Shown here: positions 10,412-20,668 of the stretch, one piece after another
Numbering within the stretch: position 1 is the stretch's first letter
Layout of the letters: the number at the start of each line of letters is the position of its first letter
Origin: Ancistrus triradiatus
Lineage: Eukaryota; Chordata; Actinopteri; Siluriformes; Loricariidae
DNA: 64,000 nt
Reading direction: 5' to 3'
Assembly: GCA_025084515.1 (NCBI GenBank)
Contig: JAJAGP010000182.1
Span: 578,951 to 642,950, forward strand
Notes under the pieces: model-generated
Databases searched by the model: none
Told to the model about the DNA's origin: nothing
The model's input: only the letters and a program-made list of their open reading frames with translations
Translations under genes and position numbers: made by a program

Positions 10412-11316
10412 CAGGGTTGGGCCATTTATATGGATACCCCTAAAATAAATGGGAATGGTTTCTTGATATCAACTTCCTGTTTGTGTCACATTAGTATGTG
10501 GGGGGGGGGGGGTGGTAGGGGACTTTTGACCATGGTGGCCATTTTGAAGTCGGGCATTTTGGATCTAACTTTATTATTTCCAATGGGAAAAAGGTCATGT
10601 AACACATCAAAACTTATTGAGAATTTCACAAGAAAAACAATGGTGTGCTTGGTTTTAACAGAACTTTATTCTTTCATGAGTTATTTACAAGTGTTATGCC
10701 CACTTATAAAATGTGTTCAAAGTGTGCTGTCCATTGTGTTGGATTGTCAATGCAACCCTCTTCTCCCACTCTTGACACATTGATAGCAACACCGCAGAAG
10801 AAATGCTAGCACAGGCTTCCAGTATCCGTTGTTTCAGATGCTGCACATCTTGTATCTTCACAGCATAGACAATTGACTTCAGATGACCCCAAAGATAAAA
10901 GTGTAAGGGGGTCAGATCGGGAGAGCATTTCTTCTGCAGTGTTGCTATCAGTGTGTCAAGAGTGGGAGAGGAGGGTTGCATTGACAATCCAACACAATGG
11001 GCAGCACTTTGAACACATTTCATAAGTGGTCATAAACTTGTAAATAACTCATGAATAAAGTTAAAACTGTTAAAACCAAGCACACCATTGTTTTTCTTGT
11101 GAAATGCTCATTAAGTGTGATGTGTTACATGACTCTCTTCCCATTGGAAATAATAAAGTTGGATACAAAACGGCCGACTTCAAAATGGTCTCCATGGTCA
11201 ACACCCATCTTGAAAAGTTTCCGCCCTCCCATATACCAATGTGCCACAAACAGGAAGTTGATATCACCAACCATTCCCATTTTATTTAGGTGTGTCCATA
11301 TAAATGGCCCACCCTG
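10412..11316 (-). mobile_element. Foldback Tc1/mariner-superfamily element with arms of about 390 bp
   Basis: The left end CAGGGTTGGGCCATTTATATGG is mirrored by the right end (reverse complement CAGGGTGGGCCATTTATATGG), with TA on each side. The mirroring continues inward for about 390 bp on each side (10412 to about 10805 and about 10924 to 11316), leaving a loop of about 120 bp. The reverse frame 10694-11023 reads FYLWGHLKSIVY and downstream residues, resembling the C-terminal end of IS630/Tc1/mariner transposases. No catalytic triad can be assembled, so it is non-autonomous. Confidence 0.75.
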
Positions 11317-11344
11317 TATATATTTGCATATACAAAAAAATAAA

Positions 11345-11351
<7 letters not shown>

Positions 11352-11410
<59 letters not shown>

Positions 11411-11440
11411 TTTTTTTTTTTTTTTCTTTCTTTTTTTTTT
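11352..11440. repeat. (TA)n microsatellite followed by T-rich run
   Basis: About 55 bases of TA repeat, then poly-T with interruptions. Several ORFs crossing it are artefacts. Confidence 0.95.
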
Positions 11441-11594
11441 GATCGGGGCCAATGTTAGCATAATCAAACCTAATGCATGTCTTTGGACTGTGGGATTAAA
11501 CCAGGGTACCCAGAGTAAACTCATGTGGATGACAAACCAAGCAGACAAAAAGGTTTTGGAAACTATTGCAGGCAGATTGAAGGTATGTTTTGAT
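11441..11594. other. SINE-like scrap plus 3' flank of the LRR gene
   Basis: At 11455-11515 the string CATGTCTTTGGACTGTGGGA repeats the element seen at 9014-9125. The remaining bases are unassigned. Confidence 0.4.
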
Positions 11595-11600
11595 TTTATT
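11595..11600 (-). promoter_or_regulatory. Polyadenylation signal of the LRR gene (AATAAA)
   Basis: TTTATT on the + strand is AATAAA on the - strand, about 100 bases after the LRR stop codon at 11697. Its position suits a short 3' UTR, but use of this signal is inferred. Confidence 0.55.
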
Positions 11601-11696
11601 TCCAAACAAAAGATTTACACAGCATTGTTTCAGCTTAGAAATACTTGCACAATAGCATTGACACAGTAAATGAATTTGTGTAAAATAATAGCGTCC

Positions 11697-14600
11697 TTAC
11701 AGAGTATGATACAGGATGAATGCTATGGTAATTGTTATTATCTGTAGGCTTATTTCTGGCATACATGCAACACTAGCACAGTGATGTAATGCTGACAGAG
11801 CAAGACCTAGATGTGAGTGATTTCCAGACATCGCAGAGCATGTGGGATTATCTTTTACCAACTGGGTGTTCTTACTAACCCATATGCTGACATACATGCT
11901 GGATGCACAAGAGCAAGCCCAAGGATTTTCACTGAGATATATGAATTTCAGAGCTCTTAGAGCTTCCAAGGTCCCATTTTCCAGTGATTGTAGTTGGTTT
12001 GATTTGAGATGTAGCTGTTCCAAATAAATCAGTCCTTGAAAGTGTGCAGGTGAAAGGTGCTGAAGCTTGTTGTTCTCTAGATCAAGATCTTGTAAAGAGG
12101 TCAGTGATGAGAACACTGCTTTGGGCAGGTAGGACAAGTAGTTGTTTTGCAGGAAGAGTTTATGCAGGCTTCCCAGACTCCTGAAGATGCTGTGTGGTAG
12201 TTCAGTTAGCTGATTGAAACTCAGGTGCAATTCTCTCAGTGTAGATAAATCTATAAAGTCATCATTGGATATGGAACTCAAATAATTGTTGGCCAAGTCA
12301 AGTGATTTCAAGTTTTTAAGTCCTGCAAAAACTCTAACTGGGAGGACTTTTATTCTGTTATGATTTAGCCATAGCTCCCGTAGGTCATGAAGTTCCATTA
12401 GCATCTCAGTGTAGAGAACAGAAATGTTGTTGTTGCCGAGTCTCAGAGATCGAAGTCTTTTAAGGCCATTGAAAGCAAACTTTGAGACCGAGTAAATACG
12501 ATTGTTCATCAGATGTAGTTCTTTTAGATGCTGTGCATTCTGGAGAAAGTTATTAGGAATACTCAAAAGAGCATTGTTGTTTAAATAAATGTGTTGCAGC
12601 TTTGTCAGTTTTGTAAAGAGAGATGAGTTGAGCTGAGAGATGTGGTTATTGTCCAGCTGTAAATCTTTGAGTTCTGTTAGTGGGTGGAAAAGTTCTGGTA
12701 AGATGGAAGAGATATTGTTGCTGTCAAGCTGTAACACTCTTAGGTTGGTCAAATTGTTGAACAGATCTTTGGGGAGTGAGGTCAGAGAATTGTTGTACAA
12801 ATTAAGAACCCCCAGATTGCCCAAGTCATGAAAAAGTCTTGAGGACAGATCCTGCAATTGGTTAAAGCTCAAATCTAGTTCTGCAAGCTGGAAAAGTCCA
12901 GCCAGGGATTCCTGGTGTAACACAGCCAGCGGATTGCTGCTTAAGTCCAATTTTCTCAATTCAAAAAGTCTAGAAAATGCATTTTCAGGAACAACTGTGA
13001 TAGCATTTTCCTGCAAATAGAGAGTGGTGAGATTGGATATATCCTTAAGAGCAGCAACGGGCACTGTGTTGAGTCTATTTCTACTGAGATCAAGTTGTTG
13101 TATGTTCAAGTTATTGTACCAGTGGAAAGGTCTTATCATATTAGTATAGTTTTCGAACACACTCTTTTCTATCATCTTACTGTTACTACTGCTCAGGAGT
13201 TGGCTTTGTTTGCGGTCTTTTAGAGAAGCTTGGTATTTCATATTATCAGTGCATGGTTGTGTTATGTTGTGAAGAACTGTGGAAATGTTTGTCATGATAT
13301 TACTCCTGTTGAACTGCTCTAGCTGAGTAAGTGTTGTGCATGGGAATGAGTTGAGCTCAGAAAAGTAATTGTTGTCCAGCTGTAAATCTCGGGGTTTCGT
13401 CAATGCGTGGAATAGATTTGGTAGAATGATGGAAATTTTGTTGCTATCAAGTCGTAGCTCTCTTAAATCAGTTAAATTGTTAAAGACACCTTTGGGAAGA
13501 GATGTCAGACTATTATGGTGCAATTTAAGGATCTTTAGTTTGGCTAAGTCCTGAAACACTGTGGTGGTAAGATCCTGCAGTTGGTTGGAGCTTAAATCCA
13601 ACTCAACTAGACTGAAGAGATACACCAAGGACCTCTCATGTAAACTTAGCAGGGCATTATTGCTCAAGTCCAATTTCTTCAGTGCAGGTAGTCCAGAAAA
13701 AAAATTTTCAGAGAGATATGTGATGTTATTTTTCTGCAAGTAAAGGATTTTAAGGTTTGGGGTATCTGTAAAGGCACCCGTGGGCACTGTGGTAAAATAA
13801 TTTTTACTAATATCAAGTTGAGTCAGGGCCAGCGCACCCCTTAATGTTCCTTCCTCTAGGCTTTTCAAATGATTGTTTGACAAACACAGTTTTTTCAGGT
13901 TGCTACAATTTGTAAACACGTCCTTATCTATAGCCTCAATCCTGTTACTTTTTAGGTGAAGCACTTTAAGTGTAGCACATCTTTGTGAAAACTTGGATTG
14001 GAAATCATAAACGGACATTGTTGGCAATGATCTCCTGCTAGGAAGTCCTCTTGATATTTTCCTTATGTTGTTGTTGCTCAGGTCCAAGTGTTTAAGCTTT
14101 CTTAGACTTGCAAATGAGTATAAGCTGAGCTCTGATATTAGATTATTGTCTAACTGTAAAAATTTGAGCTTTGAAAGTGGTTGAAATAAATTAGGTTGGA
14201 TGGTCTGAATTTTATTTTGGTCAATTTGTAATTCTTTTAACTTTTTGCAATTATTAAATAGACCTTTTGGGAGTGAGGTTAATGCATTGTGATAGAGATT
14301 CACGTTCTCTACTTTACCCAGATCTTGAAAAACAGATGGTGTTAGATTTCTCAGCTTATTAAAACTCAAATCTAGTTCCTCAAGCTGGTAAAGTCCTCTC
14401 AACGAGGCACCAGCTAAAACATCAAGGTGGTTATAGCTCAGATCCAGTTCATGTAATGCAGTTAGTCCATAGAATGCATTTTGGGGAACAAAAGTGATAG
14501 CATTTTTCTGCAGGTAGAGGCTTGTCAGACTGAAAATATCTCCAAGGGCATCAGTAGGAATGGTGGTGAACCTGTTTTTACTGAGATCAAGATGAACCAG

Positions 14601-15236
14601 GCCCTGTGCACCGTTGAATGTACCTTTTTCCACACTTTTCAAATGGTTGTTGGACAGAGATAGTTTTTTCAGATTGGCACAGTTTTTGAATACACACAAA
14701 TCGATCGTCTCTAAATTATTGCTGTTTAGCCGGAGCTCACGAAGTGCAGATGCTCCCTCAAAAGCTCCACAAGACAAGTTATGTATCTGGTTTAAGGACA
14801 AAATAAGTGTTTCAAGTTTTGTCAGATCATGGAGTAACTTCTGTGGAACAAACTTAATGTTGTTTTCACTAAGATCCAAAAGTGTGAGATTTTTCATTTT
14901 CTGAAATTGTCCACTCCCAATAGTATGAAGTCTGTTTCCTTTTAGAAATAGCTGGGATAGGCCTCTCATATCTGGTAAACTGGTACCAGATAACCACTCA
15001 CCAAGGTGGTTGTTGGTGAGATCAAGGACTTCTAGTTCTTCCAAACCTTCACTGGGAAGAGCCTGGATGAAGTTGTGACTAACATCAAGGATTTTGGTAC
15101 CTTGCAAAGGACAAGGCAGTTTCTGAAGATTCTTGCTAGAACAAATTGTAATGGTATTGTCTTCACACTCACAAGGAATCACACAACTTCTGGCTGTCGC
15201 AATGACTGCCATTGCCAAGCTGAAAGTTGCAAGCAT
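11697..15236 (-). CDS. Large extracellular leucine-rich-repeat protein, 1179 aa, intact
   Basis: A hydrophobic signal peptide covers about residues 1-17, and a cysteine-rich N-cap with CVIPCECED lies at 18-43. A long solenoid of 24-residue LRRs of the LxxLxLxxNxLxxLPxxxF type runs from about 48 to 1105. A C-cap with NPWACSC follows at 1104-1110 with further cysteines at 1133, 1153 and 1158. The protein ends in a short hydrophobic tail (about 1162-1179) with no cytoplasmic region, which suggests a GPI signal or membrane tail. Three similar blocks of about 190 residues recur at about 182-376, 440-630 and 693-880; the links between them (about 395-420 and 640-690) have lost the LRR pattern. The frame is uninterrupted despite the repeat-rich surroundings, which argues that it is functional. 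On the - strand an AG at 15253-15254 preceded by pyrimidines marks an acceptor 16 nt before the ATG, so a non-coding first exon is expected. The family serves in adhesion or ligand binding; no specific orthologue is recognised. Confidence 0.92.
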   Translation of the reverse strand: MLATFSLAMAVIATARSCVIPCECEDNTITICSSKNLQKLPCPLQGTKILDVSHNFIQALPSEGLEELEVLDLTNNHLGEWLSGTSLPDMRGLSQLFLKGNRLHTIGSGQFQKMKNLTLLDLSENNIKFVPQKLLHDLTKLETLILSLNQIHNLSCGAFEGASALRELRLNSNNLETIDLCVFKNCANLKKLSLSNNHLKSVEKGTFNGAQGLVHLDLSKNRFTTIPTDALGDIFSLTSLYLQKNAITFVPQNAFYGLTALHELDLSYNHLDVLAGASLRGLYQLEELDLSFNKLRNLTPSVFQDLGKVENVNLYHNALTSLPKGLFNNCKKLKELQIDQNKIQTIQPNLFQPLSKLKFLQLDNNLISELSLYSFASLRKLKHLDLSNNNIRKISRGLPSRRSLPTMSVYDFQSKFSQRCATLKVLHLKSNRIEAIDKDVFTNCSNLKKLCLSNNHLKSLEEGTLRGALALTQLDISKNYFTTVPTGAFTDTPNLKILYLQKNNITYLSENFFSGLPALKKLDLSNNALLSLHERSLVYLFSLVELDLSSNQLQDLTTTVFQDLAKLKILKLHHNSLTSLPKGVFNNLTDLRELRLDSNKISIILPNLFHALTKPRDLQLDNNYFSELNSFPCTTLTQLEQFNRSNIMTNISTVLHNITQPCTDNMKYQASLKDRKQSQLLSSSNSKMIEKSVFENYTNMIRPFHWYNNLNIQQLDLSRNRLNTVPVAALKDISNLTTLYLQENAITVVPENAFSRLFELRKLDLSSNPLAVLHQESLAGLFQLAELDLSFNQLQDLSSRLFHDLGNLGVLNLYNNSLTSLPKDLFNNLTNLRVLQLDSNNISSILPELFHPLTELKDLQLDNNHISQLNSSLFTKLTKLQHIYLNNNALLSIPNNFLQNAQHLKELHLMNNRIYSVSKFAFNGLKRLRSLRLGNNNISVLYTEMLMELHDLRELWLNHNRIKVLPVRVFAGLKNLKSLDLANNYLSSISNDDFIDLSTLRELHLSFNQLTELPHSIFRSLGSLHKLFLQNNYLSYLPKAVFSSLTSLQDLDLENNKLQHLSPAHFQGLIYLEQLHLKSNQLQSLENGTLEALRALKFIYLSENPWACSCASSMYVSIWVSKNTQLVKDNPTCSAMSGNHSHLGLALSALHHCASVACMPEISLQIITITIAFILYHTL

Positions 15237-15254
15237 GGTTCAAAACCTTTGCCT
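15237..15254 (-). promoter_or_regulatory. Splice acceptor and 5' UTR remnant before the LRR start codon
   Basis: On the - strand the sequence TTTACTCCCTCTTAG precedes GCAAAGGTTTTGAACC and the ATG. This is a good acceptor with a pyrimidine tract and implies an upstream non-coding exon, which was not located. Confidence 0.6.
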
Positions 15255-15479
15255 AAGAGGGAGTAAACAAGAGAGAATATAATTAACTGCAAAATCTTAT
15301 GTGCTGAATCATATGAAGACACAGGTCAACACTGATTCATTTTGGTAATATAAATACTGAATGTTCTGATGAAGACTGTGTAAATGTGTAAGTACAGTCA
15401 AGTACAAAGTGTCAATTAATGTTAAAAGAAAGTATAAGAATTTGAAAGAAACATATTAATAGATGCCTTTTTAGTTATC
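15255..15479. other. Probable intron of the LRR gene, nothing else recognised
   Basis: AT-rich stretch between the acceptor and a Tc1 fragment. Confidence 0.4.
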
Positions 15480-15795
15480 AGGCATAACTGTTCAACAAGT
15501 TGATGTGGAGGACTGGGCAGCAGTTTCTGAAACATTTAATTGCAGTGATTGCTGTACAAGGAGTTCACACCAGGTACTGAAATCAAAGATTCACATACAT
15601 TTGCCACTCACAAATATGTAATATTGGATCATGTTCAAAAATAATTGACCAAGTGTAATATTTTTATCATTTTTTAAATTTGGGCTCTCTTTATCTACTG
15701 TTACGACTTGGGTAAATATCAGATGGTGTTTTAGGTCATATTTATGCAGAAATATAGACATTTGTAAATGGTTTACAAACTGTCAAGCACCACTG
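15480..15795 (+). mobile_element. Tc1 family A 3' end fragment
   Basis: Begins in the sequence encoding the transposase C-terminus (TTTAATTGCAGTGATTGCTG) and runs through the right terminal repeat to CACCACTG. The stretch between CTGAA and the repeat matches 19640-19826. The 5' four-fifths are missing. Confidence 0.75.
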
Positions 15796-16260
15796 TTATA
15801 TATTAACAGTAATTATTAAGTAAATAATACATACTTACCAATATGCCACAAGCAAAATACAGCAGGGTTCTAGGAAAATACAGCTTTTTGTTCTAGAAGA
15901 AAATAACTGAAAATCAGGAAGCTGCTGTCTGTTAATTCTGCATGTAGACATGCTCAGACTGATGTCAGCATATTATAATCAAGAAAACCACGGATGACAT
16001 CCTCTTTATCAGCAATGTACCATAGCTCTGGCCACAACAAAGGCTTTCCTGCACAAAACCAACAGGTTTCAAGGCCAAACAACTTGAAACGCATTCATTT
16101 CTGAGAAGGATGTGCGCTGAAAATTTGCTTACCATGCTTTATGTTTTGAATGTCATTTTTAATCAGTACATATATGGCGTGAACACAAGTACTAGTCATC
16201 ATCAACAGGATGGAAAGCATCAAAGATTGTTTGTGTTACCATCTCAGTATTTGCAATATA
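15796..16260. other. Non-coding stretch, nothing recognised
   Basis: No exon or repeat identified; it could hold the non-coding first exon of the LRR gene, but no donor-flanked candidate stands out. Confidence 0.35.
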
Positions 16261-17806
16261 CAGTGGTGTTTGAAAGTTTGTGAACCTTTTAGAATTTTCT
16301 ATATTTCTGCAGAAATATGACCTAAAATATCCTCAGATTTTCACATAAGTCCTAAAAGTAGATAAAGAGAACCCAGTTAAACAAATGATACTAAAATATT
16401 ATACTTGGTCAATTATTTATTGAGGAAAATGATCCAATATTACATATTAGTGCGTTTCAAAAGTATGTGAACCTTTGTTTTCAGTATCTGATGTGATCCC
16501 CCTGTGCAGCAATAACTGCAACTAAATGTTTCCTGTAATTGTTGATCAGTCCTGCACACTGGCTTGGAAGAATTTTAGCCAATTCCTCCATAAAGAACAG
16601 CTTCAACTCTGGGATGTTGGTGGGTTTACTCACATTAACTGCTCACTTCAGGTCTTTGCACAACATTTCGATTGGATTAAAGTCAGGACATTGACTTGCT
16701 ATTCCAAAACATTAACTTCATTCTTCTTTAACCAGTCTTTAGTTGAACGACTTAGGTTCGTTGTCTTGCTGAATGACCCACATTCTCTTGAGATTCAGTT
16801 CATGGACAAATGTGCTGAATTTATCCTTTAGAATTCTCTGATATTATTCAGAAATCATTGTTCCATCAATGATGGCAAGCCATCTTGGCCAAGATGCAGC
16901 AAAACAGGCCCAAACCATGATACTACCACCACCATGTTTCACAGATGGGATAAGATTCTTATGCTGGAATGCAGTGTTTTCCTTTCACCAAACATGGCAC
17001 TTTTCTTTTAAACCAAAAAGTTTCATTTTGGTCTCATCCGTCATCAAAACATTTTTCCAATAGCTTTCTTGTCCACGTGATCTTTAGCAAACTGCAGATG
17101 ATCAGCAATGTTGTTTTTGGAGAGCAGTGGCTTTCTCCTTGCAACCCTGCCAGGCACACCATTGTAGTTCAGTGTTCCTCTGACTCATGAACATTCAATT
17201 CATGAACATTCTTCTGGACTCATGAACATTAACATTAGCCAACGTGAGAGAGGCCTTCAGTTGCTTAGAAGTTACTCTGGGGTCCTTTGTGACCTCGCCA
17301 ACTATTACACGCATAGCTCTTGGAGTGATCTTTGTTGGTCGATCACTCCTGAAGAGGGTAACAATGGTCTTGAATTTCCTCCATTTGTATCTGTCTGACT
17401 GTGGTCCAAAGTCTTTAGAGATGGTTTTGTAACCTTTTCCAGCCTGATGATCATCAACAACTCTTGTTCGTGCCATGATACACTTCCACAAACAAGCTGT
17501 GAAGAGCAGACAGATGATAGATCTTGATTTATGTATCAGATTTGATAGATCCCTGTTCTTTAAATAAAACAGGGTGCCCACTCGCATCTGATTGTCATCC
17601 CATTGATTGAAAACACCAGACTCTAATTTGACCTTCAAATTAACTGCTAATTTTAGAGGTTCACATACTTTTGCCACTCACTAATATGTAATATTGGATT
17701 ATTTGTAATATTGGATCATTGTGTGAAAATCTGATGATGTTTTAGGTCATATTTATGCAGAAATATAGAAAATTTTAAAGGGTTCAAAAACTTCCAAGCA
17801 CTACTG
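16261..17806 (-). mobile_element. Tc1-like element, family A, nearly full length
   Basis: TA flanks both ends. The left end CAGTGGTGTTTGAAAGTTTG and the right end (reverse complement CAGTAGTGCTTGGAAGTTTT) form long terminal repeats of roughly 200 bp. Length is 1546 bp, normal for Tc1-like elements. The reverse strand encodes the transposase: the N-terminal frame 17195-17677 holds MARTRVVDDHQAGKGYKTI and a paired-like HTH, and the rest is broken by frameshifts and stops. It faces the copy at 18335-19826. Confidence 0.88.
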
Positions 17807-18334
17807 TATGCACCATTAATTAATGGCTATTAAAATATATAATCTGTAACTGCATAATTAGGTACTTTGTAGTCATCTAAATGCTAAAGCAATGTAAACT
17901 TGTTCATATTAAATTACTCAATATTCATACTTGCATATGACCATATATAAATGTATAAATCTAAAATAAGAAAAAAGTTTATATATATCCAAACTAAGGA
18001 TGTTGATTCAAGTAGCCAGTAAATCCTTGTACTAGCATGGTTTTTAGAGGAAACCCAAAATACGCAAGTACCAAAGATGGTACCCTAGATACCTGGAATT
18101 GTGTGGTAGCAACATTACATGTGTGACTGTGACTGAGGGAGGGGATCATCCCCTGGTGCTACAACAGTGACCTGTAGCCAACCCTGTGATGGACTGTTTT
18201 TTCTCCTTAAATGATCAATCAGACATGACAGTTACAAGGAAAAATGATCTGATATGAATAAGGAAGAATCCCAACAGCAACCAGACTTAAATGGGAAATC
18301 CATCCTTCTTTTTGGTGGGACTGAACATCATATA
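17807..18334. other. Spacer between two inverted Tc1 copies, nothing recognised
   Basis: About 530 bp of AT-rich sequence without a gene. Confidence 0.4.
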
Positions 18335-19826
18335 CAGTGGTGATTGAAAGTTTGTGATCCCTTTAGAATTTTCTATATTTCTGCAAAAAGATGACCTAAA
18401 ACATCATCAGATTTCCGCACAAGTCTTAAAAGAAGATGAAAAGAACCCAGGTAAACAAATGAGACAAAAAAATTATATTTGATCATTTATTTACTGTGGA
18501 AAATGATCCAATGTTACATATTAGTGAATGGCAAAAGTATGTGAACCTCTAGGAATAGCAGTTACTTTGAAGGTGAAATTAGAGTCTGGTGTTTTCAAAC
18601 AACAGGATGACAATCAGGTGTGTGGGCACCCTGTTTAATTTAAAGAACAGGGATCTAAGTCAGCTCTTCACAACATGTGTTTGTAGAAGTGTATCATGGC
18701 ACAAACAAAGAAGATTACTGAGGCCCTCAGAAAAAGAATTGTTGATGCTCATCATACCGGAGAAGGTTACAAAACCATCTCTGAAGAGTTTGGATGCCAC
18801 TAATCCACAGTCAGACAAACTGTGTACGAATGGAGGAAATTCAAGACCATTGTTACCCTTCCCAGGAGTGGTCAACCAACAAAGATCACTCCAAGAGCAA
18901 GGTGTGTAATAGTTGGCAAGGTCACAAAGGACCCCAGGGTAAATTCTAAGCAACTGAAGGCCTCTTTCCCATTAGCTAATGTTAATGCTGATGAGTCTAC
19001 CATCAGCACAGAACAACACAGAACAACAATGATGTACATGGCAGGGTTGCAAGGAGAAAGCCACTGCTCTCCAAAAACAACATTGCTGCTCATCTGCCGT
19101 TTGCTAAAGATTGCGTGGACAAGCCAGAAGGCTACTGGAAGAATGTTTTGTGGATGGATGAGACTAATGTTATGTTTGGAGAAAGGAAAACACTGCATTC
19201 CAGCATAAGAACCTTATCCCATCTGTAAAACATGGTGGTGGTAGTATCATGGTTTGGGCCTGTTTTGCTGCATCTGGGCCAGGAAGGCTTGCCATCATTG
19301 ATGGAACAATGAATTCTGAATTATATCCAGAATTCTAAAGGAAAATGACAGGACATCTCTCCATGAACTGAATCTCAAGAAGGTGGGTCATGCAGCAAGA
19401 CAACGACCCTAAGCACGACCCTAAGCACCCTAAGCACACCAAGAATTCTTCTACCGAAGAATGGTTAAAGAAGAATGAAGTTGATGTTTTGGAATAGGTA
19501 AGTCAAAGTCTTGACCTTAATCCAATCGAAATGTTGTGGACATCCCAGAGTTGAAACTGTTCTGTACGGAGGAATGGGCTAAAATTCCTACAAGCAGGTG
19601 TGCAGGACTGATCAACAGTTACCGGAAACATTTTCAGATACTGAAAGCAAAGGTTCACATACTTTTGGCACTCACTAATATGTAATAATATTTGTATTTC
19701 TCATTTGTTTAACTGGGTTCTCTCTGTCTACTTTTAGGACTTATCTGAAAATCTGATGATGTTTTAGGTCATATTTATGCAGAAATATAGAAAATTCTAG
19801 GGTTTCCAGACTTTCAAGCACGATTG
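18335..19826 (+). mobile_element. Tc1-like element, family A, nearly full length
   Basis: TA on both sides; the ends are CAGTGGTGATTGAAAGTTTG and (reverse complement) CAATCGTGCTTGAAAGTCTG. The length of 1492 bp fits. The transposase start is the ATG at 18696 (MAQTKKITEALRKRIVDAHH), but a stop follows at the GCCACTAATCC position and further frameshifts occur. The later QQDN region (about 19395) and a C-terminal part remain in other frames. Inactive. Confidence 0.88.
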
Positions 19827-20064
19827 TACATATTCATTCATTCATTCACTTCATAAGTAAATGTATACTTAAAGAGTAAACGTACAGGAAAGAAGATGCA
19901 ACACTGCCCTCTACCACTCACTGAATGCACTGTACGCTCTGTTTATTAAACTTAATAACTTCATGGCTCACCGGCAACTTCGTCACAGACACAACTGGAA
20001 AAATTGGAACACAATGAGCCTTGGATAACAGAGGTTGTGCCTCTTATCACTAAATCACTATTGG

Positions 20065-20107
<43 letters not shown>

Positions 20108-20477
20108 GTTTGTCTTTCTATTATTGTGGGGATTTTCCAAGGAAATAATATTGTAGCGTTTGTAGCCCCAGGCCTGGCACGTATTGCGTCCCAGCATCTC
20201 ATTCTTCTGTCCTTTAGTGGCTTGGAGGATAGAAGAATCACCACGGAGAATCGAGTGGCTTTGGGAGCACATCGGCAGCTCCAGGAGTATCTGGGTCTCC
20301 TCCTCCTAAGTCTGGGTAATACGCCTGTCCAAAGCTGACGGAAGGAGCCGTCGAACCACGATGCGCAGAGACAGCACAGCGGACTGAGACGTGTGTGGTG
20401 GAGAATGCCAGCTTGCAACTGAGTGGATAGCATTGCGGAGGGAGCAGTGTGACGGTGTGGAGTCTGCACATCCTCCC
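19827..20477. other. Non-coding; contains a (CA)n microsatellite
   Basis: A (CA)n tract runs from 20065 to 20106. The surrounding sequence encodes no recognisable protein; the reverse ORFs across the tract are low-complexity. Confidence 0.5.
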
Positions 20478-20668
20478 TCCATGTACTCCGGTTTCCTCCC
20501 AAAGACAGGTGTGTTAGGTTAATCGGTGTTTCCAATGTGTGCCCTATGATGGATTAGCGCCCTGTCTAGGGTTGTTAATGCCTTGCGCCCTGTGCCGCCG
20601 GCTAGGCACTGGCATTCCCACAGCCATGTCTATGATCAAGCAGCTAAGACAATGAATGAATGAATAGT
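20478..20668 (+). repeat. SINE/LINE 3'-tail repeat with (TGAA)n end
   Basis: Carries GGTTTCCTCCCAAAGACAGG, then a GATGGATTAGCGCCCTGTC block and a terminal GAATGAATGAATAG. This resembles abundant fish repeats that end in a 4-bp tail repeat. A shorter copy with the same tail lies near 60990-61092. Confidence 0.55.

Noticed and set aside
10337..11605. ORFs rich in Tyr-Ile or Cys-Val
   Set aside because: They cross TG/TA microsatellites or the arms of the foldback element and have no domain.
20050..20535. 161-codon reverse ORF
   Set aside because: Half of it is poly(Cys-Val) from the (CA)n tract, and the rest lacks any recognisable domain.
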